Shown here: in pieces, positions 45,001-57,000 of the stretch
Position numbering within the stretch: the stretch's first letter is position 1
Layout of the letters: each line of letters begins with the position of its first letter
From: Turbatrix aceti
Lineage: Eukaryota > Nematoda > Chromadorea > Rhabditida > Panagrolaimidae
Assembly: GCA_963969345.1 (NCBI GenBank)
Contig: OZ017766.1
Coordinates: 6,634,001-6,698,000, forward strand
DNA: 64,000 nucleotides
Direction of reading: 5' to 3'
The notes under the pieces: generated by a model
What the model was told of the DNA's origin: nothing
The model's input: only the letters and a program-made list of their open reading frames with translations
The model's database searches: none
Made by a program: the position numbers and the translations under genes

Positions 45001-48000
45001 TAGGTCAAAAAAATTTTCCCCAATTAAAAAAGTGTACTTTTTTTCGAAAGTTTCGGAAATTTTTAGAAAAAACCGGTGAATAAAAAAAAAGTTCAAATTT
45101 TTGAATTTAAAAAAAATTGGGAAATTGGGAAAACATTTACACTTGTTCAAAATTTTTCGAAAAATCGAAAAGTCCAGTGCAATATCGTAAATCCCCGTGC
45201 AACGAAAAAAATATTTGTTCGATATCGTATACCCCTTTGAAAAATAAACATTCGAAAAGTTCAGTGCACGCTTAATCCTAATCCTCGGTGAATGACACTT
45301 ACCTGCATATTGGCCATCTTTGTAATGCGGAAATACGTGCCGACAGAGTCGACGTCGACAGGGGAGATTTCATCCCAGCCATCGACGCGAACGATGAGTT
45401 GACGCGGTTCTGTGGCCTTTTCGATCTGAAACAATACAATGGAAAAATGAAAGTTAATCGGCTTTTTTTTTAACATTTTGACCGTTTTTTAATTCTTTTG
45501 CGTCAGATTTTACATTTTTCTGGAATTCAAAAACAATTTCTAAATAATTCTTTAAAAAAATACTTTAGTTAAAAAAATTTTTTTTAATTATTTTTAAATA
45601 ATTAAAAAAAATTTGTTTTTTGAATTAAAAATTTTTTTTTGTAAAAAATTTTTTAAATTGTTAAAAAAAATTTTTTTTTATTATTTTTAAATAAATAAAA
45701 AAAATTATTTTTTTAATATTTTTTTATAAAAAATTTTTTAAATTATTTTAATTTTTTTATTATTTAAAAATTTTTTTAAAATTTAAAAATTATTTTAATT
45801 TTTTTTTATTATTTAAAAACTAAAAAAAAAAAAAATTTTTACACAAAAAAATTTCTTTTGCTTACCGAAATGAGCCGTTTAACTTGAAACTCAAAAGTCG
45901 TTTTTTTGCCGTCGGCAGTGTGAAACCACTTTGCCGTCTGCTTCCTCTTTTCAGCCCTCGCATTGTTGACCTCGTCGACATCCGTCGTAAAGAGCAACGG
46001 ACATCCAGTCTCATTTTTCAGCAGATAGGGCAGGTGATCGGCCCTCGATCTCGCGCAGAGTGATCGAAAGTTTCCCTCGTGTTTGATTTTGATCCATTTT
46101 GATTGAAATTGTCTGGTCTGTAAAACGAGTGCGTGGGTGACGTTGATGTTGAGCGTCGATTCGGGTTCTGTGGCGAGGACTCCGTTGACGACGCCGCCTT
46201 CGAGCCACTCGACGAGGCACTCCCGGATTGCCCAGGGCTCGATGAAGGGCTCCCAGCCGAAGACCCGCTGGTTGAAGTAATCGACGCCGACCTGGAGACT
46301 CGTCAGCTTCAATCGGGTGCTGGGGGTGTATTCTGCACGGATTTTGGAGAGGATTAGACGCAGCATGGGCAGCGCAACGCCCTGGGAGTCTTCGAGGAAC
46401 CAGAAACACGCGTTGTCAAAGTTGAAGAAACCCGTGCTGAAGACAAATGGCGCTGAAAATCAAATTTTGGGTTAAAAAAAATTTATAAGCCAAAAACATT
46501 TTTTTAACAAAAAAAAATTTTCGGATAACTTTTTTACTTTATTTTATTTATTCGTTTATAAAAATTATTTTTCGCCATTTTTTTGAAATGTAATTTTTTT
46601 TTCAATTATTTTATAAAAAATTAAAAAATTATTTTGGTGTAAAAAATGGAAAATTATTAGGATTTTTTGGACAAATATTTTTAAGAAAACATTTTTATTT
46701 GGCCATAAGATTTAGGAAAATTTTATATCGGGCAAAACTTTGTAATCAAAATTTTTGAAGTCATTTTTTGTTATTTACGAAAATGTTTTTTATCTTAAAA
46801 GAAAATTTTTTTGTGTAAAAAAACTCGTTTTCTGAACAAAAAAAAGTTTTTTTTATTTTTTTATTTCTTAGTTTAATTTTTTAGGTTTTTAATTTTTTGG
46901 AGTAACAAAAAAATAATAAATTAAAAGTTTTTTTTATAGAATAACATTTTTTTCTCAAAAAAAGTAGTTTTTTGGTGTAAAAATGTTTCTGTTTTTTGGG
47001 TAAAAAAATTTTTAGTAGTTTTGTTTTGGTTAAATTTAGATTTTTTTTTAATAATTTTTTTTGCTAAAAATAAAAAAAATTACGTCGTCCTCCTGGATCC
47101 TGTCTTTTCGGGATCAGAGATTTTTCAAACGAGCTCTGAAGTCGCTGCAGCGATCCCTGGATGACACTTTGAAGAACCAACATGTCCCGGTACGAAAGCC
47201 TTGCTACAAATTCCTCCACTCCAAATTCAAATTTCTGCTTTGGCAGTTCCGTTTTTCCTCTGTTCGGATGGGCGACGAGTTCCCTGGCACGTTCCGTAAC
47301 CGATAGCATAAGATCCCGCGTAATTGACAGTGTTGCGGTAAAATCATTTGACACCTGACATTTTGTATCCTGTTCCGAAGACATGATACACCACGCAGAC
47401 GAGAGTCTTTGGACCTCAATTGTACCCTCGAGAACGCCGTGTTTGTCGTCGAGTTGGACGACGGCTGTCGTAAAGCAGACCATAGCCAGGGACGCGTGAT
47501 CGTTCGGTTGTTCGAGAAAAATTAAATCCGAATCCCTGAGCGTTATTTTCAACGTTACCGTATGCAACGCGTGTACGACCGTCTTTTCGATGCCTCCTTT
47601 GATGCCCGGAATCTCGATGACGATATCCTTTCCTCCCGAAATATTTGCCGACAAATCCGCGGTTGTTCCGGGTTCTTCGGGTGGAACAAAGGTCGTATTC
47701 AGCAGGAAAAAATCCTTTGCGTTATTCAGCCAATCCAGGATGAGTAAAACCCTTGCATGTTGCAGGACGAGGGTTACGGTAGGCGCTTCGTCTTTTTTCA
47801 TCATTATGTGCGCTTCTGACATCAGCCGTATCCCGGGTTTGGATGCTTCGAATCCCGGACCGCCTTCCCGGGCGCATAAAATAACCGGAAAGACACTTTC
47901 CTTTCCGCCATCGTCGTAGTCGTCGAATCGAGTGTCGATGAGTTCGGTGGACTCGCAGATGAGGTCGAATTCTGAGATGCTGTCGATGTAGCTGTCAAAG

Positions 48001-51000
48001 GCTATCCGCGCCTTGTAAAGGACCATTCGGCCGAAACTGTCGTTTTTGCCAACAATGGGGTGGCCTGGATTCGTTGGGACCAAAAAGTGGAATTGCACAT
48101 TTGTGAACAGCCATCGCAGCGTGAAAGTTGGAAATTTTACGCCGGCGATCGCCTGCAAAATTTTTAAACGTCGTTTACGTTAAAAAATTCTAAAACACAT
48201 TTTTTCTAATAAATAAACCAAGTACACACAAACTTTTTACCCAATTTTTTTTTTCAACTTTCCACAATAATTTTCATAATTGTGAACAAAAATTTGTTCA
48301 GAATTTTATCAAAATTTGCAAAAATAACCGAAATAATTTTTTTAACAACAAATTTTTTAACAATATTTTTTTCAAAAATTAAGCCTAAATTGATTTTTTG
48401 AATCCAAATTCCAAAAATTTTTTGAAAACTGATGTTTTCGTACAATTTTTTCAAAAACGAAAATTTTTTTCGAAAACTGAATTTTTTTCCATAATTGCAA
48501 TTTTTTTTGCAAAAAAAGTTTTTGAAATCTGACATTTTTTGTACAATTTTTTTTCAAAAAGACAAATTTTTTTTTCTTTCGAAAATTGACTTTTTTTGAA
48601 AAAAATAGGCCACAATTTATTTTTAGGGACAAAAAAAGTCATAACTGCAAAAATTATTTTTTTCCAAAAAGAATTTCTGATGAAATTGAATTTTTGGTCC
48701 AAAAAGTCCAAACTCCAAAAAAAAACTCACAATTCCCTTCTCGGGATTTTGAAGGATTTCTATGGGCATCGTTTCCGGGACGGGAATGAGGGGGTCGCCG
48801 AGATTCTTTTCGAGGAAGCCCCTTAGGAGGCAGTAGAAATCCGTCGTAAATAGGATATCGACGTCTTCAAAGTGCGTGACGAGAGCGAGTTCGGGAATGT
48901 TGTGCGAGATGAGACCGGAGAGATTTCGGTATGCGACGATGCCAAGGTTCATCTTTCGCGTCAGTACGCCTTCGGGCTCGACGGCAAAGTAGTACGACTG
49001 AAAGGCGCCCTGGCCGACGGTCTGGCTGTGGTACTGGGGCAGGTAGTCGGGTGGAGGGGCTGCTTGATCGTCGACTGATAGCCGGTAGCCGGAATGAATG
49101 CTCACCTGGCTGGAAAATTTTTGTTGATCGTTTATGTATTTTCAAAAACGCAACAATCGAAAAAATCGATATTTTAAAGTTTTCCGAAAAAATTTGTATT
49201 CTCGAAACGAAAAACTTAAAATTGCGGGAAAAAAGTGATTAAAAAAATATTCGCTCCCGAAACGAAAACTTTCAAAAAGTGACAAAAAATTATTTAAAAA
49301 ATTTTGACTTTCGCAACGAAAACTTTTTTTATGGAAAAAGGCGACAAAAAATATTCGAATTAAAAATTTAGGTTCTCGAAACGAAAAAAAACTGCAAAAA
49401 AAATATTCAAAAAATTTTGGTTCTCGAAACGAAAATCTCGAAATAACGGAAAAAATGTTTGCCCAATTTTGATTCTCACCACGAAAATTTTCAAATAGCG
49501 CCAAAATTTTTTTGTTTAAAAAAATTTGATTCTCACAACGAAAATTTTAAAATGATGGTAAAAATGAATTTTAAGAAACTAAATTCTATTTTTAACCTTT
49601 TCCGTAGAAGAAAAACACTCCACAAAATGAAAACACTTTTTGGAGTCAAAAACAATACATACATTTTTACCTGCCAGAAAACAAAGCAAGTTGCGTTCTA
49701 ATTTTTTCTCCTTTTTTTGCAGAAAATATTTTTTTTTCGAACTTTTTTGTGTTTTTTTGCCCCTCTCCTGCTATCCATGTCCAACTTGCCTGCAGTGAAT
49801 CGTCATCTTCTCAACAAGACAGTCGTACGTTCTATCGGTGATATCTTTGTTTTCAATGCAGTACTCGTCAAATTCGGGTGTCTGTGAAGCGAGTTGAAAA
49901 TGGTTCGAGACAGCAACGTTGCTTGTTTCAAAGAGGATCACTTGGTCAGAGAATTGGTTCAGCGGCAGAACGAGGGACACGCCACCGCCGAGGATGACGT
50001 CAATGAATGACCGGGTTTTTTGTTGTTCTTCGGGCTAAAAAAAAAAGAGATGATAATGCACACGCGTTTGTTTTATCTTTATCCCCCGCTCTGATTTCAC
50101 CGGCAGCCCCAGCCGGGTAGGCTGTGCCAATGGGTGGTGAAGCAGACATTTTGTATTACAGAAAAGCCAGCGCCCTATGTATGATAAATATTTTTAATTC
50201 TCTGCATTCCGTGTCGGATAAACCACTATAAAACTATTATAAAATAAACAGCGTTTTGTGCTTGTCGTGCTTTTCAAAGCCTCCGCGCAAGTTATTTTAT
50301 TTTTTTTAATGTTATAATATTTTTCATGCGTCTACCATTGTTTTAACAAAAAGCCTGGTAAATACCCCCCCCCTTAGGTTGCCAGGTGGGATGATCAGAG
50401 ACCGACCCATACTTTTAGACTCACGCAATACTCCAAACCCAGAAAAATAATAGTTCAGTTCACGTGTTCTGCCAAACTTTGTAACAAAGTGCAAAAATAT
50501 GTACAGTATAATATAAATACTAAACAGTAAATTACTCATATTACTGTATTGTATTATACTGCATATTATATTTCCATAATTAGTAATATATTATACAGTA
50601 AATTACATGTTTAATACTACAAGTAATTTAATGTATAGTATATCTAACAAACTTTACATATAATGTATACATATATGTATAACACTGTATTACACTGTAT
50701 ACATATATGTATTATACCGTATACTTATATGTATTATATTTTATACTTATATGTGTTATGTATTGTATTATACTGCAAATTTTATTTCCATAATTAGTAA
50801 TATATTATACAGTAAATTACATGTTTAATACTACAAGTAATTTAATGTATAGTATATCTAACATTGCCTCCTAACATCTGGTCTAATGATAACTAACCAC
50901 TGAGTAATGGTGAAATAAATAAAATAAATAAATATCTAACATATAATGTATACATATGTATACTGTATACATACATATGTATACATATATGTATAACACT

Positions 51001-54000
51001 GTAAACACTGTATTACACTGTATTATACCGTATACTTATATGTATTATACGGTATACTTATATGTATTATACAGTATACTTTACAGTACACAATATAATA
51101 CATATCATATTTACCTAAATATGTCTTTTTATTTATTTATTTATTTCACCATTACTCAGTGGTTAGTTATCATTAGACCAGATGTTACTAAATATGTCTA
51201 TTGTTACCTAAATATGCCTATTGCCTACGCGTACATGCGGATTACGGTACCAAACCCCTCAAAGTTCTATAACAGTTTTTACACATGGTAAAAAAGAATA
51301 AAACTAAATATATTTATATATAATAAATTCAATTAAACAAAAAGTTCCCAACACCAGGTAAATAAATAGGTTACAAATGAAATCACTGTTTTATGCAATT
51401 CAATTATATATCCCAGCACTCCAGGGTGCCTTCTAATACCCAGAAGTCGAGTTTTAACCTTTTGGTGGGATTTCTAATCCAATTTATTACGTTTTCTGGG
51501 GTGTTCCCAGAAAACGTAAAGAAAAAAAACTAGTCATGCTGTTATTGTATGTATGTACCTACGCGTTTGCAAACATAACGTTGTTGTTTTTTACTTCCAA
51601 AGACTGAAGTGTGAACTATGTATCTACGTATGTATGTATGTACTATGTAACTCACCATAGCATCGAGTTCGTTCATGCGCCGAACCTGATCCTGTAAATC
51701 CGCAAATTGCATCCAAAAATCCATAATAGCACAGAAAAATCGATGCGTATGAACGTAGTGTAGGTGTAGGTCTTCGCCGGTTTTTATCTGCATTTTCATA
51801 TCGCAATCACGTTTGAGATTTGGATCATCCGTGCGATGTTTCATCACCGAGATTTCAATTTTTCGGTGACCAGCAGAATTCGAATTTGTCGTTGTTCCAG
51901 AAGTCGAAGCAGGTGTTTTCTTCGACGGTTTTAGTGCAAGTCTCTCCGTGTACAGTCGACTGTAGAATGGCACAGAATCGTGAATATAAACCTCGGAAGC
52001 GACGACATTGATATGCATGGGTTCGTCGATGTTTTTGACGTTCACCTTGACAGAAATTTCGCTCGAATTCAGCAAAACCATGCCAAGACGCGTCTGATTC
52101 GTGGGATACGCCATGTGGATCCGCATCGAGCCCATGGAAAGCTTCACGTGTATCACGTAATCTTCAGGGCCTAAATATCGTATTTTTTAGCATTTCTAGA
52201 CCCCAAAAAAATATTCAATTTTTGCATTTTGAAAGTTTTTTGCACTCGCGACAGAAGTATTTATGATGCCATCCTCGTTCGTTTGAACGCAAGCTTCATT
52301 CCAAAAACTTGGATGACAAAAAGTCAAAAGTGAGCAATTTGGCAGCCCCTGTTGGGGGTAATTGCCCAACATTAAAGCGTTCCACGCGGATGGATGCTGA
52401 CTGTGCCGTTTCTGATGACAGCGGATGCTTGAAACCAGCTCATTTCAACGCGATGATGCCATTGAAAGGTAATAACTCTGTTGGATGTCCCATTTGCAGT
52501 ACAAAAAACGTGTAATTTTGCTTATGCTTGATGACTATCAACTTTTTTCGTACCTGTTAGCGGACAATGTTTTTCATAAAAATTTGCCAAAAGGTTGCTT
52601 TTCATGGAGCATGATCTGGCAGAGTTACGGTTATCTAAATCGCGTTTTTGCCATTTTTGACGATTTTCGGCACGTTGTAGCTAAAAAAACTTCGGCATTT
52701 TCAAAGGTAGGATACAAATTGATCGACGTCCATTTTATCGAAAAATCCAAGAAAAATATAAAAATATAGGGTTGCCACTTTGAAAAATGCCGAAACAAAT
52801 GTTGCCATTGTGACAAATTTTGAATGTAATTTTCGGCATTTTTCAAAGTGTTAACCTTATATTTTTATATTTTTCTCAGATTCTCCATCAAAAATCACGT
52901 CGGTCAATTTGTATCCTGGCTTTGAAAATTCCGCAGTTTTTTTTAGCTACAACGTGCCAAAAATCTTCAAAAATTACAAAAACGCGATTTCCGGCAACCG
53001 TAACTCTTCCATTTTACAGTAAATAATTTTCGTGATAAAAGTTACCTTTCGGAAAAATTTCATTAAAAAATTTCCAAGAAAGCAGCGCGACCTATTTCAA
53101 AGGCATTTTTCCAGTAGAGTACAAAAAAGGCGCCATGACGTTGTTGCAAATTGTATTGCTTTTCACTTTTTATGCCGACACGCAGCGATGTATTGTTCAG
53201 CTAGTTTAATGGCATCCATAAAATTTCAAACAAATTTTGACTCCCCCAACAAATTGGCAGGGCATCCTTGATATTAATCAACATTTCTAAAAAAAAAAAC
53301 ACGCGTGTTTTTTCTCTTTCCGAATTTCATGCCAGACATTTCGGTTCGGTTCATCCTTGTTCGTTCGAGTAATGATGCATGATGCGGCGCGGTCGGTACT
53401 TTGCTCCCAGAGAAAATACCGCTTACGTCTTTTTTGGAAAAAGGCGGTTAAAATCTAATAATCCCAGATATAAATTTAATTTTTTGTTTTAAAACAGCCT
53501 CTACCGTTGCTGTTTGTTTACACGTTCCGCTTTTACGCCATTTTTCACTTTTTTTTTGCTGCGCAGTCAAAGTGAACTTACGTGATTGTATTTTGGGTGG
53601 TGCCAACGGTTTTAGTACCGTCGGAGCGCCTGCAGCAATGTTTGCGAGACTCGCAGGCATATTTCCGCGTCCGTAGAGTAATTCGAGGTACTTTTCGTCA
53701 AATCCCTTCAAATCCTGTGCTTTTTTCTGTCTTTCTGCTGCCGCGGTTGCTGCCATGGTTGCGGATTTTTTGACACCGAGTGCTCCGAAGAAATCGAGCA
53801 GCATCGTCCATGATCGTCGATTGAAGACGAGTTCGACGCCGCCAAAGTCGCCTTCTGCGATGCAGTGTCTCTAAAGATGGTCGAAGTGTCATTAGCAGTG
53901 CTGCGAAAAAAATGCGACCCAAAAACCAAAATCCTGCATTTTTTTCAAAAACCCTGCAATTTTTTTCAAAAAAAAATATTTATCCAAAAATCCAGATTTT

Positions 54001-57000
54001 TTTGTGTCTAAAAACTCAAATTTCAGTATATCGCTTTTTTTTATGCAAAATTTTGTACATTTTCATAAATCTTTTTTTTGGTAAAAATATGTCTTTCGGG
54101 TAAAAATAAAAATGATAAAAAAAGTTTTTTGTAAAATAAAAAAAAATTAAATAAATAAAATTTTTATTTCGGATTGAATTCCAATTTAAAAATTGTTCAT
54201 TTGGGATTAAAAAATTCAGGTGAACCGTTTTTTTTACTTTTTTTAAAAAAAGTACTTTTTTTATGCAAACTTTTGTACTATGCTTTTTCACAATTTTTTG
54301 AAAAATATACGTCACTTTGATTAAAAAAAACTATTTTGAGTCGAAATCCCGAATTTCCCGCTCAAATTATTTGTCCCAAAGTACACAGTTCTTCCATCCC
54401 TGTAACCGTTCATAGATCACACCCATCTTCTCCTCCTTCTCCCTGCTGTTATTGCCTCGTTCGTTCGTTCGAACGAACCTCCTACACTTCCCAAAATTGG
54501 TCCTCGTCATCCATCCATCCATCGCCTGGCTTTCTCCGCGTCCTCGTCATCATCGCAACAACCATAACTTATTTATCGTATACCCCCTATCCATTGCCCT
54601 AGCCTTTCGGATAAATTTGATTCACAGTTTTTTTTCTAAAAATACATACATACACGCGTCGAGGGAGGCAGGTGTAGGCGTGCACTTTTTTATCGTAAAC
54701 ATATTTAATAATAAGTTCGAAACCCCAAATGTGTTCGACGTGCATATTCTAAACTTGTTTTAAGACCGGCGCAGCTACGGCACTTACGACTTTATGACCC
54801 CCAACCTTAGTTCTATTATGTTAAACTTACTTCCTTCAGGCAAAAAGCGAAAGTAAGCCTGTGTGGGAAACTACACGAATCTCAATAAGAACTCTTGACA
54901 GCTTGTCGTCATTTATTTTTCTCATTTTTTTGTTCTAATTTAGTTTTCAGTACGGTAAAAAAATCTCTAAACTTTTCGTACAGTAACAAAAAAGTTTTAC
55001 AACATTTTTTTTGTTAAATTTAAATTCCCAACAACAGGAATTTCACCTATAATCAGTAGGCAGAAACAAGCTTACTCTAGCGGAAGAAACTCTTTATTTG
55101 GTAACAAAGGGAAAAAAATTCTCCCACGCGTAGTGCGTGCCCAATTTTTTTTATTTGTATAAAAAAAAGCTCTTTTGTATTTTTTTTTCTGGTTTTTGAT
55201 TTTCGAAATGAACGAACAAACGAACGACGATAAAAATAATTTGCAGAAAATGATTTTAACCGCATTTTTGAAACTTTTTTTACATAAAAAATTAAACGTA
55301 ATCCCGTGTTTGCCCTTTTCCAGATTCTAATGTACGGTAGCGCCTAAAACGGTCAGGGCTCGTTTCCGAGGCACGTTTTATGCAAAAAATTTTTTTGTAG
55401 TTTTTGAACAATATCAGACAACTTTTTCTAATCAGTTTTTGACATGCTGAACCGTTTTTTTACTGTTCTTAGCAAATTTTTAAATTTTTAAAAAATGTAA
55501 AAAAAAATTTTTTATGTTGACGTAACCGTGCAAAATTTCCCGCCTATTTTAGACCCTGGTATACGGTCAATTCCGTTCCTAGCACACCGGATTTTTCCAA
55601 AAATAACCCTTCTGCACCAGGGTTACATAGGTGTATTCCTCCCTCCCAAACAAGTGCAGTAATTCTAATTCATTCCTCAAAACACTCAAAAATTCACCAA
55701 TTCTTTTATTACCCCTCCCCTGCAGGGCCCTGGTTCTGGTCCTGGTAATATTTAGAAGGATGAGCCGTGCGTGTTTGTCATCGCTGCTTCCTCCTCTGCT
55801 TCCCAGTATTTTATCCTTGTTATTATTATGATTATTGTCATTTTTTTCAGTCATAAAATGTATTGTTTGATGTCATTTTACATAAAAATTGTAAATATTA
55901 TAATATTTGGTCGATTTTCGCACCAAATTCATTTTTTTTTCTTCTTTTCATTCTCTTTTCCATTGTTTTCTTATCCTTTGTGTTTTGTTACCCCAGCCCC
56001 AGTAGTAGCCTGCGTGCCAATTCCAACCGCGCGTGCGTGCTTTCACACCGGTAAAATGCCATGCCATCCCCGGGTGGTGATTAAGGCACTCACCCGACAG
56101 TACGTAGCCTTTCCATTCTTCTTACGTGACTCCACCTTTTCGCCGTGCCTTTGCTTTTTTTTCTTGCCTGCCCGCGTGTTTTTTTTTTCTATTGTGCCGC
56201 CGCGATTTCTTCTCTTCGATTGTCCCCGTTCTCTTGGCTCTCGCGTCATTTCTGTATGCATGCGCTATAGCTACTAGTCCTGACTGCCGCCCAGCAGACC
56301 CACCTGACTCGTCATCATCCGACTCGCCTCTTCAGCAGGCACCTACCAACCTACCTACCTGACTGGTCAAAATTTATTTACCTGTCTCAAATTAGAATGC
56401 AAAATATTGCATTTTCAATATTTTTTCTATTAGTTATCTGTAATTACGTCTTTTTCGTCCACGCACAGCCTTCTGCCTTTCTCGGCGGTAACAACGGCGA
56501 CAATGTGGACAGCGTCGTCTCAGAACTCCGAAGCAAAATCAGTCGAATGAGGTTTGTTTTTTTTTGGCCGATTTTGGTCATTTTGGTCAATTTTGGGGTG
56601 TCTAACATCTTTTTTTTCCAGATTTGGAAAGCGATCGTCCCTGTTCCTATCCAGACCACCACCGTCATCGTCGTCATACAGGCTAGCATCGTTCAACCCA
56701 CTCTTCACCATCCACACATACCCCCGACAACGACCAGATTCGAGCATGAGCATCAGGGATTTGGTAGCCCAAGAACAAAACCTAGACAAATTCTGACCTT
56801 GCCTTTGACCTTCTTTGATTTATCCTGCACGGGCGCTACCAACAACAACCCTTCCTTTTTTTTCTTATTCGACGAAAATCAACCCTCAACCCCCTGTACA
56901 CAATCAAATCCACCACCACCACCCGTTCATAGACCAACCGAACTCGTCGAATTAAATAAAACACCACAACCCCCTCCAACTTTGTTCTATACCATGTTTG

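Noticed and set aside
55771..56277. 168-codon plus-strand frame upstream of the neuropeptide gene
   Set aside because: Phe/Ser-rich with no recognisable domain. More likely 5' flank or UTR.
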